64,000 bases of DNA. Source: CBDBJR01 sp965206445. GTDB taxonomy: Bacteria > Pseudomonadota > Gammaproteobacteria > Arenicellales > Poriferihabitantaceae. The notes beneath the pieces were generated by a model. That model did not search any database, was not told the DNA's origin, and was given only the letters and a program-made list of their open reading frames with translations. Location of the stretch: NCBI GenBank assembly GCA_965206445.1, contig CBDBJR010000002.1, forward strand, positions 744,001 to 808,000, in the 5' to 3' direction. Position numbers and translations under genes: made by a program. Below, piece by piece: positions 41,557-49,892 of the stretch; positions within the stretch are counted from its first letter, which is position 1; every line of letters starts with the position of its first letter.

Positions 41557-42177
41557 ATGTGTAATGTCAATGATACGATAAGAAATTGCGAGCATGAAAA
41601 TAATATTTTTTCGATTAGAGAAATTGTACTTGAGTTTGAAGTCAAGAAGAAAGACAAATCATTCCAATGCACATTATTAACTGATAGCGGCTGTAACGAG
41701 ACTAATACAGCGCCTTGTGTTGAGGAAAATCCTGATTGTGATTATGTTTGGGAAAGACTGCATGATATTAAACCAACAATTCATACCATTGAGGAGATTG
41801 GTGAAAATATAAACATTAAAAAAACTTATAAAGATTTTAAGGAATATAGACTAAGACGTGATAGGGCATGCTCCAGGTTAAATCGTTGTTCACCTGTAAT
41901 GTATGTGGGTACATTTACCAGCGGTGGAGTCGGAAGGAGAATTCAGCAGCAGATGGGCAATGGCAATCCACAGACCTCTTCGCTTCATCTTAAATACTGG
42001 TTTACAGGTAAGTGTAGAATAACAATCAGGCAATATAATCTGTCAAGACAGGAACTGAATGATCTGTCAAAGAAGGAACAGAATGATCTGTTAAGGGAGA
42101 GACTGAACATCATTAAACGCTGCCTGTTCGATCGATTAAAGCCCGCATTTGGCGGGAGAGCAGACAACAACAGGTAA
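41557..42177 (+). CDS. GIY-YIG-like nuclease family protein, copy 2 of 3
   Basis: This 206-residue protein is clearly paralogous to copy 1 in the second half: PVMYVGTFTSGGVGRRIQQQ, SLHLKYWFTGKCRITIRQYN and FDRLKPAFGGRADNNR. Its N-terminal half differs and has several cysteines (CTLLTDSGCNETNTAPC). GGAGG stands nine bases before the ATG. The pair share the TGxCRITIRQY block almost exactly, while their N-termini differ, suggesting variable targeting or partner domains on a common catalytic half. Confidence 0.55.
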   Translation: MCNVNDTIRNCEHENNIFSIREIVLEFEVKKKDKSFQCTLLTDSGCNETNTAPCVEENPDCDYVWERLHDIKPTIHTIEEIGENINIKKTYKDFKEYRLRRDRACSRLNRCSPVMYVGTFTSGGVGRRIQQQMGNGNPQTSSLHLKYWFTGKCRITIRQYNLSRQELNDLSKKEQNDLLRERLNIIKRCLFDRLKPAFGGRADNNR

Positions 42178-42321
42178 AAAATTAATAACTGACCGGTTGT
42201 TATCATCGGATGTGCCAGTGCCTAATTCTCTCCGGCTAGTGGATGATAGTGATCGTTATCCCTTATATTCAAGCAACCAATCAGAATTGCCTTTATCTAT
42301 TCTAAGAGGAGTACTTATCTT

Positions 42322-42996
42322 ATGAACATTAAAAAGTTAGCAAAGCCTATTGCACGCAAGCAACCGATTCCCATAACCGAGTACCTGAATGATCAAAATA
42401 AGATAGTTAATGTAGTAAATGAGGCGGCAATATATCTTTTTTGGTACAAAAATGATGACCGTAGATTACAGAAGCTATCACGTAAAGTAGCGATAAAAGG
42501 TCCAAGAAAAGGCCCACAAAGCGGCCCACAAAAACTTAAGGGTATGACTACATATCCACCAATGACTTGGGATTGGAATATGAAGCAAGACTATGTATGT
42601 CTCTATGTTGGCAAAAGCACTAGGCTAGGTTGTAAGCGTACTAAAAAAAATGGAAAAGTCTCTAGACTACCGGGCAGATTAAAGCAGCATTTATGGCCAG
42701 CGAGACCGGAAAATATCTACCTCTGTAGAAAACATGCTCAAGACATTGCCATCGAGCGTATAAGGTATAAAAATAATGGCGGACTCATACGTTACAAGCC
42801 AAATACCTCATGCCAATTCCGGTCGGGCTTTGATTTTCTATATCGAAAACAACCGAAAACCATTATCTTTGATGAAATACGCAAGCGCATATATATGACC
42901 ATTCACTACGAAGAAAACTTCGCTACCCGATTCTACTTAGAGGATTATCTGATTGGCATGTTACAACCGTGGTTCAATCTCGACGCGGAGAGATAG
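42322..42996 (+). CDS. GIY-YIG nuclease family protein, copy 3 of 3
   Basis: This 224-residue protein is the most canonical member of the trio. EAAIYLFWYKN may be the first strand, DYVCLYVGKSTRLGCK with RLPGRLKQHLW gives the YIG motif and the R-x-x-x-H helix, and FATRFYLEDYLIGMLQPWFN gives the late glutamate and P-W-F-N ending. The protein is strongly basic with many Lys and Arg residues, fitting nucleic-acid binding. The ribosome binding site is AGAGGAG. Composition is AT-rich like copies 1 and 2. The three genes run in one direction with gaps of 93 and 144 bases, probably one operon. Confidence 0.65.
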   Translation: MNIKKLAKPIARKQPIPITEYLNDQNKIVNVVNEAAIYLFWYKNDDRRLQKLSRKVAIKGPRKGPQSGPQKLKGMTTYPPMTWDWNMKQDYVCLYVGKSTRLGCKRTKKNGKVSRLPGRLKQHLWPARPENIYLCRKHAQDIAIERIRYKNNGGLIRYKPNTSCQFRSGFDFLYRKQPKTIIFDEIRKRIYMTIHYEENFATRFYLEDYLIGMLQPWFNLDAER

Positions 42997-43299
42997 CATT
43001 CATGCAGTCGTCCACCATACCTGCCCGTGCAACCTGTTCTTGCCCACCAACCAACCCAAAATACCGCTATAATCCCCGGCACAAACAACCAACCCGCCCA
43101 ATACCGTTTTGAGCCCACCCCACAAGCGCACCACTATCAGCACAATCCATCCTGCTGCGCTGTCCCGGCCTTGACCGAGCGGCGGATATTGCAATGCCCT
43201 CCCGCCACACAGCCTGCGCCCCAACCTGCCCGGCGCCGCCCGACAACTGCGCCCGCCCGCCCGCCCCGACCGGGGCGAGTGTGAACCGAGCCTGATCCA
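42997..43299. other. Intergenic stretch without a gene
   Basis: Here the sequence returns from AT-rich to GC-rich. It is proline-codon-like low complexity (many CCC, GCC and CCG) in all frames. No convincing ribosome binding site, hairpin or conserved motif was seen. It likely contains the promoter of the gene at 43300. Confidence 0.4.
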
Positions 43300-45258
43300 A
43301 TGCAACTGAACCTCAACCATCCCCGACTGCGGCTGCTGCTGTTTGGCCTGCTGGTGGTCACGCTCTACTGGCCGGGGCTGAATGGCGGGTTTTATTTCGA
43401 CGACACCCACGTGCTGCTTGACAACCCGGATATCCGGCTGGAACAGCTGGATTGGGCCGGTTTGTCCAGCGCCGCCCAATCGTTCGGGCCGGGCGGGCGC
43501 GAGTTGAGTATGGTCACGTTTGCGCTGAATTCCTATTTTTTCGGCGACACGGCATGGGCGTTCAAGCTGGTGAATCTGCTGCTGCACCTGCTGAATGGCT
43601 GGCTGCTGCTGCGCATCACCGCGCTGGTGCTGGAGATTGGCCTCAGCCGCCGCCGCATTTCGCCGCTGCTGCCGTGGCAGAAAAACCTGCTGGCCACGGC
43701 CCCGGCGGCGCTCTGGCTGTTGCAGCCCATCAACCTCGTCCCGGTGCTGTATATCAGCCAGCGCATGGCGCTGCTGGCTGCGCTGTTCATGCTGCTGGGC
43801 ATCTACCTGTTTTTAGACCTGCGTCGCCGCCAGACCGGCCTGTCGCTCGACCACGGGGGTGACCGCCGCTCGGTGGGGTATACGGTTGCCATCCTGCTGG
43901 GTACGCTGCTGCTGACCGGGCTGGCGTGGGTCAGCAAGGAAAACGGCATCCTGCTGCCGGCGTACATTGCCTGGCTGGAATGGGTGTTGTTTCGCACCGG
44001 GCGCCGACCGGGCGGCGGGCAGTCCAGTGGCGGCCTGGTGTTGCTGGGCGTCTCGCTGCTGGTGCTGGCGCTGCTGTTGATTTTCCCGCATTGGGTCGAG
44101 CCGTGGTTCGGCGACTATGCCGGGCGGTCGTTTGACCTCGAACAGCGGCTGCTGACCCAGTTCCGCGGCTTGAGCTTTTATCTGTCGCAGACCATCGTGC
44201 CGAATATCAGCGAGCTGAGCATGTGGCACGACGACGTGCCGGTCTCGACCAATTTATGGACGCCGCCGAGTACACTGGCGGCGTTTGGCCTGGTGCTGGC
44301 GCTGTTTTGTCTGGGTATTTTGTCGGCGGCCCGCTATCCGCTGATTGCCGTCGGCCTCGGCTGGTTTTTTATCAGCCATGCGCTGGAGTCGAGTCTGTGG
44401 CCGCTCGAGCTGGTGCACGAGCACCGCCACTATCTGGCCTCTTTCGGCGTCGGGCTGGCGCTGCTGTACCTGCTGGTGCGCGTCATGCAGTCACGGCGGC
44501 GGCTGTTGTTTTACCTGCTGCTCGGCTGGTTTGCGCTGCACGCTTACGGGCTGGCCGCCAGGGCGGCGATCTGGTCGAATGATCTGATCAAGTCCAGCCA
44601 CGAAGCGCGCCACCACCCGGATTCGCCGCTCGCCCTGATGATGTTGGCTTCACATTATTACCGCCTGGTCGAACTCGAAAATCCATCGGCGCTGCAACGG
44701 GTTACACAGTTGCTGGAGCGTGCCCGACCGCTGGCTCGGCACAATATCGCCGGAGAAGTGATGTCGATTCTTACCAGCCGTTTCGATGGTGTGTCGCTGG
44801 AGCCGCACTGGGTTGAGGCGGCGGCGGTCAAGCTGCTGGCCAATCGCCACAGTGCGTACAATTTTTTGGCGGTACGCAATCTGCTGTTTTGTCTGCGCAA
44901 GCCGGCCTGCGCTGAGGGTGTGAGTGCAGCCGAGGTGGCGCCGCTGTTCGATGCGGCGGCTGACACGGATACAGAGCAGCTATTAAATCTTGCGGCACTG
45001 TACTATGCTGAAATCCGTTTGGACCTGGACACGGCGAAAGGTTATTTTCTTCGAGCCGAGCAGCGCTCCGGCGAGCGTCCGTATTATCTGCTCAATACGG
45101 CGCGGCTTTTTCTGGTGCAGGGCGATCTCGAACCGACCTGCACGCGCTATGCGAAACTGTTACAGCAGCGCGACTCGCAGCGTAAAAACCTGCGCGACGA
45201 TATCGACAAGCTGGGCGCAGACCTGCAAGGCAAGTGCGCCGACACCGCCCCACCCTAA
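43300..45258 (+). CDS. GT-C-type membrane glycosyltransferase with C-terminal TPR-like region
   Basis: This 652-residue protein has about ten membrane helices up to residue 430 and then a soluble helical tail. The first periplasmic loop reads GGFYFDDTHVLLDNPDI, the acidic F-D-D motif of GT-C/TMTC-like O-glycosyltransferases; the helical bundle includes VLYISQRMALLAALFMLLGI, also typical. The tail (LMMLASHYYRLVELENPSAL..., LYYAEIRLDLDTAKGYFLRA) looks like divergent TPRs. Family members transfer sugars from polyprenyl carriers to proteins. Its place between the pilin array and pilSR makes pilin glycosylation a fair hypothesis, not shown. It ends four bases into the convergent pilR gene. Confidence 0.72.
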   Translation: MQLNLNHPRLRLLLFGLLVVTLYWPGLNGGFYFDDTHVLLDNPDIRLEQLDWAGLSSAAQSFGPGGRELSMVTFALNSYFFGDTAWAFKLVNLLLHLLNGWLLLRITALVLEIGLSRRRISPLLPWQKNLLATAPAALWLLQPINLVPVLYISQRMALLAALFMLLGIYLFLDLRRRQTGLSLDHGGDRRSVGYTVAILLGTLLLTGLAWVSKENGILLPAYIAWLEWVLFRTGRRPGGGQSSGGLVLLGVSLLVLALLLIFPHWVEPWFGDYAGRSFDLEQRLLTQFRGLSFYLSQTIVPNISELSMWHDDVPVSTNLWTPPSTLAAFGLVLALFCLGILSAARYPLIAVGLGWFFISHALESSLWPLELVHEHRHYLASFGVGLALLYLLVRVMQSRRRLLFYLLLGWFALHAYGLAARAAIWSNDLIKSSHEARHHPDSPLALMMLASHYYRLVELENPSALQRVTQLLERARPLARHNIAGEVMSILTSRFDGVSLEPHWVEAAAVKLLANRHSAYNFLAVRNLLFCLRKPACAEGVSAAEVAPLFDAAADTDTEQLLNLAALYYAEIRLDLDTAKGYFLRAEQRSGERPYYLLNTARLFLVQGDLEPTCTRYAKLLQQRDSQRKNLRDDIDKLGADLQGKCADTAPP

Positions 45259-46622
45259 TCCCGCAACCCCAGTTTTTTCATCTTATACCGCAGCGACCGA
45301 AACGTCGTGCCCAGCAGGCGGGCGGCGTCCGTAATATTACCGCCGGTTTCCGCCAGCGCCTGGCGAATCAGGCCGGTTTCAATCCGATTCAGGTGAGCAT
45401 CCATCGGCACCGCCAACTCAGCCAGCGTATCCGCTGCGGCGCGGCTTTCCGGCAGCCGGATATCCGCCACTTCAATCCGCGCGCACTCGCGGTCGTGCAG
45501 CACCAGCGTCCGCTCGATGATGTTCTCCAACTCGCGCACGTTGCCCGGCCAGGCATGGCGGCACAGCGCGTGCAGCGCCGGCGCGCTGATGTCGGGCGGC
45601 GGCAGGCCGTTGTTGCGGCTGATCCGGTCGATAAAATGCCGCACCAGCTCGGGGACGTCTTCGCGCCGTTCGCGCAGGCTCGGCGCGGCAATCGGGATAA
45701 CGTTGATGCGGTAGTACAGATCCTGCCGGAATTGCCCCTGCTCGACCATCTGCGTCAGGTTTTTTTGCGTGGCGCTGATCAGCCGCAGGTTGATCGGGTT
45801 TTCGGCCACGGCGCCGACCGGGCGGACGCGCTTTTCCTGGATTGCGCGCAGCAGCTTGACTTGCAGCTCGGGCGGCAGCTCGGCCACTTCGTCGAGGAAC
45901 AGCGTGCCGTCGCTGGCGCTCTCGAACAGCCCTTGTTTGTCGCTGTAGGCGCCGGTAAAGCTGCCTTTTTTGTGGCCGAAAAACTCGCTTTCCATCAGCT
46001 CTCGGGGAATCGCGCCGCAGTTGACGGCAACAAAGGCGCCGGTTTTGCGCGGGCTGTTTTCATGGATCAGCCGGGCAATCAATTCTTTGCCGGTGCCGGT
46101 TTCGCCGTGGATGTGCACCGGCGCCTGGTTGCGGGCGACCTTGCTGATCAGCGCGCGGGTCGCGCGCATCACGGCGGATTGGCCGAGCAGCAGCGTCGTC
46201 GGCGCCGGGCTGTCGCCGGTTTGTTTGAGCCGCAGCGCGGTTTGCACCATGCTCTGCAACTGCGCGACTTCGACCGGCTTGGCGACATAGTCGAACGCGC
46301 CGTGCTGCAACGCCTCGACGGCGGTTTTCAGATCGCCGTAGGCGGTAATCACGGCAATCGGCGTGTCGGGGTGGTGCGCCTGCACGTGCCTGACGATCTC
46401 CATGCCGCTGCCGTCGGGCAGTCTGAGGTCGGTCAGGCACAGGTCGAATGGCCGCTGCGCGAGCTGCCGCCGCGCCGTCTGGAGGTCGCCGGCCTTGACC
46501 GACTTAATCCCCATCCGCCCGAGGCTGATGGACAGCAGCGCCAGCAAATCCGGCTCATCGTCGATAATCAGCGCCAGCGCGGCGGGTTGCGGGTTGGCGG
46601 GTTGGCGGTTTGATTTGGGCAT
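45255..46622 (-). CDS. pilR: Sigma-54-dependent response regulator PilR
   Basis: This 455-residue NtrC-family regulator has a receiver domain with the phospho-acceptor Asp65 in CLTDLRLPDGSG and the lysine in DYVAKPV. The AAA+ domain has Walker A GETGTGKE, the sigma-54 contact loop GSFTGA (usual form GAFTGA), and Walker B GTLFLDEVAELP. The C-terminal Fis-type HTH reads GNITDAARLLGTTFRSLRY. It should activate sigma-54 promoters, and those before pilins 1-4 are the obvious targets. ATG 46622 is chosen over a longer open frame that would run into pilS; pilS ends 13 bases upstream. Confidence 0.9.
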   Translation of the reverse strand: MPKSNRQPANPQPAALALIIDDEPDLLALLSISLGRMGIKSVKAGDLQTARRQLAQRPFDLCLTDLRLPDGSGMEIVRHVQAHHPDTPIAVITAYGDLKTAVEALQHGAFDYVAKPVEVAQLQSMVQTALRLKQTGDSPAPTTLLLGQSAVMRATRALISKVARNQAPVHIHGETGTGKELIARLIHENSPRKTGAFVAVNCGAIPRELMESEFFGHKKGSFTGAYSDKQGLFESASDGTLFLDEVAELPPELQVKLLRAIQEKRVRPVGAVAENPINLRLISATQKNLTQMVEQGQFRQDLYYRINVIPIAAPSLRERREDVPELVRHFIDRISRNNGLPPPDISAPALHALCRHAWPGNVRELENIIERTLVLHDRECARIEVADIRLPESRAAADTLAELAVPMDAHLNRIETGLIRQALAETGGNITDAARLLGTTFRSLRYKMKKLGLRD

Positions 46623-46635
46623 TGGGCGGGCGGGG

Positions 46636-48255
46636 TTATGCGCGGCGTGCGTCCGGCGGCGGTGCGGGCGCCGGTTGCGGGGGGGTTTCCGCGGTTTGAA
46701 ACACAATCCGAAAGCCGTGCCGGTTGCGGTCGCTGAAATAGTCGATGTCGGCGTGGTTGCCGGCGCACCATTCGCGCGCCAGAAACAGCCCGAGCCCGGT
46801 GCTGCGCGAGTCGCTGGTGTACAGCGGCTCGAATATGTGCTCGACTTGCTCGTGCGCAATCGGCTGGCCGTTATCGGATACCTCGAGGTATGCGCCGCCG
46901 GTCTGGCTGGTGCCGGTGTGCAGGTGGATTTGCAGCGCCTGGCCGGCTGTGTCGGCATATTTCAGGCTGTTCTGGCACAGGTTGGTCAGCACCTGCTCCA
47001 GCTGGGTCGGGTTGAACAGCACGGTGACCGCCGCGCCGGCCTGGCGGAACACCGGCCGGTCGGTCGAGATGGTCTGGTTGAAGGTGTCGATGAAGGCGTG
47101 CAGCCACGGGATCAGCGCGATCGGCGTCGGCTGTGCGGTGCCCGGCCGGTTGTGTTCGGCTACCGATTCGATGATGCGGTCGATGCGTCTGGCGTGTTTG
47201 CGGATGATGTCGATCAGCGCGGTTTCTTCGGCGTGGTTGCGGTCGATCGGTTGCAGCAGTTGGGCGGCGTGGTCGATCGCGTCCAGCGGGTTGCGAATTT
47301 CATGCGCCACCGCCGACACCATGCGGCCCATCGACGCCAGTTTGTTGTGCTGTATCTGGCGGTTGATTCTGGTCTGGTCTTCGAGGTTGATCAGCAGGCC
47401 GTTGCGCAGTGGAATGCAGTACAGCCGGAACGATCGGTTGTGGTGGCGCAGCGTGGTGTATTCGTTGGTCGGCCGGTTCTGGCCGTCGGCAATCAGCTCG
47501 GCGAGCCGGCCCTGCACCCGGTTGGCGTCGATGAAATCGCCGATGAAGTTTTTCGCCCGCTCGTTGATCAGCTTGATGTTGAGCCGGTGGTCGAGAAACA
47601 CCAGGCCGAGTTCGAGCTGGTCGATAATCAAACCGGTGAGCTGGTCGAGATCGGCCAGCTCGCTCTCCTGCTGCTGGACGACAATCCGCACTTGCTTGGC
47701 GTTGCGGGCGATATAGCCGACCGCCAGCACAATCGACAGCATGCCGACCGCGGTGCCGAGCACAAACGTCCAGCGTTCGGCCAGCGCACCGGGGTAGGCG
47801 AGGCGGATGTAGTCGTGGTAGAGGATCAGCGTCAGACAGGCGGCCGCGTACAGGGCCGCGACCGAGGCCTTGAACAGGATGGCCGAGACGGCGACCGCGG
47901 TCATGTAAAACACCATCGTGTTGAAGTCTTGCAGCAGGTCGTTGATGCTGAGCACGCCGATAAACAGGATGTGCAGCACAAACAGGCCGTGCGCCTGCAC
48001 GTGCAGGGCCGGGCGCCGCCGGCGAATGGAGTACAGGCTCATCGCCGAGGTCGTGACGATGCCGACGATGGGCAGGACGATGAGAAAGAAGGTGTTTTCC
48101 TCGGTGAGGGTGCGGGTGGTCGGCACCACCAGCGTGATCAGCACCAGCGCCAGGCCGAGATGGTACAGGTTATAATAAAACAACAGCTGCCAGCCTTCGT
48201 TTTCACTCCACACGTTGGTGTGGCGAAACAGGGGCATTGGGGGCGGTGGGTTCAT
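46636..48255 (-). CDS. pilS: Sensor histidine kinase PilS
   Basis: The 539-residue kinase has six membrane helices in the first 190 residues (for example LYHLGLALVLITLVVPTT, TFVLGTAVGMLSIVLAVGYI), as in PilS. A short PAS domain follows (LGLVFLDHRLNIKLINERA), then HisKA with SAVAHEIRNPLDAI and an ATPase domain with the N-box LTNLCQNSLKYA and G-boxes VSDNGQPI and STGLGLFLA. It should phosphorylate PilR in response to membrane signals, in Pseudomonas including pilin itself. Start ATG 48255; ATG 48237 is possible. Confidence 0.9.
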   Translation of the reverse strand: MNPPPPMPLFRHTNVWSENEGWQLLFYYNLYHLGLALVLITLVVPTTRTLTEENTFFLIVLPIVGIVTTSAMSLYSIRRRRPALHVQAHGLFVLHILFIGVLSINDLLQDFNTMVFYMTAVAVSAILFKASVAALYAAACLTLILYHDYIRLAYPGALAERWTFVLGTAVGMLSIVLAVGYIARNAKQVRIVVQQQESELADLDQLTGLIIDQLELGLVFLDHRLNIKLINERAKNFIGDFIDANRVQGRLAELIADGQNRPTNEYTTLRHHNRSFRLYCIPLRNGLLINLEDQTRINRQIQHNKLASMGRMVSAVAHEIRNPLDAIDHAAQLLQPIDRNHAEETALIDIIRKHARRIDRIIESVAEHNRPGTAQPTPIALIPWLHAFIDTFNQTISTDRPVFRQAGAAVTVLFNPTQLEQVLTNLCQNSLKYADTAGQALQIHLHTGTSQTGGAYLEVSDNGQPIAHEQVEHIFEPLYTSDSRSTGLGLFLAREWCAGNHADIDYFSDRNRHGFRIVFQTAETPPQPAPAPPPDARRA

Positions 48256-48313
48256 GCGCGGCAGGCGGTTGGGTGCGGGTGGCGGACGGGCGGGTTGGCG
48301 GTGCGCGCGGGCC

Positions 48314-49033
48314 TCAGGTGAAGCGGGGTTTTGCCACCGCCCATACGGTGATGTGCCCGGCGCCGGCGGTGCGCAGTGCCTCGGCGGCGGCATTTGCGGT
48401 GCTGCCGGTGGTGACAATGTCGTCGATCAGCGCGACGTGGCTGAATTGGCTGACGTCATTGGCGATAAAGGCCTGGTGCATGTTTTTGCGGCGTGCGGCG
48501 GCGTTCAGGCCGACCTGGGCCGGGGTGTTGCGCTGGCGGTGCAGGCGGTTGGAGATGACCGGGATGCGCAGTTTTTTGCCGACCATGGCCGCCAGTTCGA
48601 GTGCCTGGTTGAAGCCGCGCTGGCGCAGTCGGCGGGGGTGCAGCGGCACCGGTATCAGCACCTCCGGCCACGGCGGCCCGGCGCGCAGCAGGTGCAGCGT
48701 CAGCATGTCGGCAAAGGTGCCGGCATAGTTCAGGTCGGCGGCGTATTTGAAGCGCTGTATGCCGTTGGAGATCGGCGCTTGATAGTGGAAGGGGATGCGG
48801 CTGTCGTGGTAGCTCGGCGGCCGTTTTTGGCAGCGGCCGCAGACGCCCGCGCTCTCCAGCGATGTGCCGCAGCGGTCGCAGGCGGTGGCAATCCACGGCA
48901 GCAGCGGCTGGCATGGGGGGCAGAATCCGGCGGTGGATACGGCATTGCAGAGCGCGCACCGCTGCGGCATGAACCAGTCGATAAAACGCTGGAGCAAGGG
49001 TAAAAATGCCGGCGGTGGTGTGTGTGTTGCGGT
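48314..49033 (-). CDS. comF: ComF family protein (phosphoribosyltransferase-like)
   Basis: The 239-residue protein has an N-terminal zinc-ribbon-like cysteine set (CALCNAVSTAGFCPPC and CDRCGTSLESAGVCGRC) and a C-terminal PRTase fold with the PRPP loop VALIDDIVTTGSTANAA. ComF proteins are needed for natural transformation and associate with the helicase-side uptake machinery. Type IV pili in the same window would fit competence, but the link is only suggestive. ATG 49033 is divergent from the BioC-like gene, with starts 40 bases apart. Confidence 0.88.
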   Translation of the reverse strand, partial: TATHTPPPAFLPLLQRFIDWFMPQRCALCNAVSTAGFCPPCQPLLPWIATACDRCGTSLESAGVCGRCQKRPPSYHDSRIPFHYQAPISNGIQRFKYAADLNYAGTFADMLTLHLLRAGPPWPEVLIPVPLHPRRLRQRGFNQALELAAMVGKKLRIPVISNRLHRQRNTPAQVGLNAAARRKNMHQAFIANDVSQFSHVALIDDIVTTGSTANAAAEALRTAGAGHITVWAVAKPRFT

Positions 49034-49072
49034 CATTATCCGCCCTTGAGTGTGGTCGGTTGGAGGCATCTA

Positions 49073-49837
49073 TTGAAACTCGATCTGCGACAAATCGCAA
49101 GTAGCCGGGCCGGGCTGAAGACGGCGCCGGGGCCGTTGGACTATGTGAGCGCGCGCATCCGTCGGGATCTGCTTGAGCGGCTGGACGGCGGGCTTGCCGA
49201 TTGTGCGGCGGTGTTGTGGATCGACGTGCTGAATGCCCGGGCTGCGCCGCCGTTGCTGCGCGAGGCGCAACTGCATCACTTGTCGCTGCTGGAGCAGGGC
49301 GTCGATGCGCTGCAGGATTTGCCGGCGGCGACCTTCGATGCGCTGGTGATCCATTTGCAGCTGGCCTGGCTGGATTACCGCGCCATTTTGCCGGCCTGCG
49401 TGCGGCTGCTGAAACCCGGCGGGGCGCTGCTGCTGTCGACGCTGGGGCCGGATACGCTGCACCAATTGGCCGCGGCCTGGCGGCAGGTGGATGCGTTTGA
49501 CCACGTGCACGGGTTCGCCGACCTGCATGACATTGGGGATTGTCTGGCGGCGCTCGGCTGCAAACAGGTCGTCATGGAGGCCGACCGGTTGATGCTGGAA
49601 TATGACCATGCGCTGGCGCTTTTTCGGGAGCTGAAGCGCGAAGGGGCGCATAATCTGCTGTCGGAGCGCCGCAAGAGTCTGACCGGCAAGCGGCGCTTTG
49701 CGCACTTTACCGCCGCCTTGCAGCAACTGTGCCGGCAGCAGCAGCGGCGTGCGTTGACGCTCGAGGTGGTCTATGGTTTTGCAACGGCGCCGGCAGCGCA
49801 GTCGGCCACCGTCAGGGTGGCGCCGCCCACGGTATAG
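49073..49837 (+). CDS. BioC-like methyltransferase with degenerate SAM motif
   Basis: This 254-residue protein is similar to malonyl-ACP O-methyltransferase BioC, which starts biotin synthesis. The central and C-terminal parts fit well: VRLLKPGGALLLSTLGPDTL, HVHGFADLHDIGDCLAALG and LKREGAHNLL...LTGKRR. The N-terminal SAM motif, normally VLDLGCGTG, reads VLWIDVLNARA with no glycine cluster, so SAM binding is doubtful. The start is TTG 49073, chosen because a perfect TGGAGG lies six bases upstream; no ATG gives a better fit. No other biotin gene is near. It could be an inactive or repurposed paralogue. Confidence 0.65.
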   Translation: MKLDLRQIASSRAGLKTAPGPLDYVSARIRRDLLERLDGGLADCAAVLWIDVLNARAAPPLLREAQLHHLSLLEQGVDALQDLPAATFDALVIHLQLAWLDYRAILPACVRLLKPGGALLLSTLGPDTLHQLAAAWRQVDAFDHVHGFADLHDIGDCLAALGCKQVVMEADRLMLEYDHALALFRELKREGAHNLLSERRKSLTGKRRFAHFTAALQQLCRQQQRRALTLEVVYGFATAPAAQSATVRVAPPTV

Positions 49838-49892
49838 CGCCGCCGGGGCTGGTGGCTGGCGGCAGGATTGGCCCGGGGCTGTGGTTCCGGCA

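Noticed and set aside
43000..43587. A 195-codon minus-strand frame at the start of the GT-C gene
   Set aside because: It overlaps the coding start of a convincing membrane protein and is low-complexity Arg/Gln/Gly sequence.
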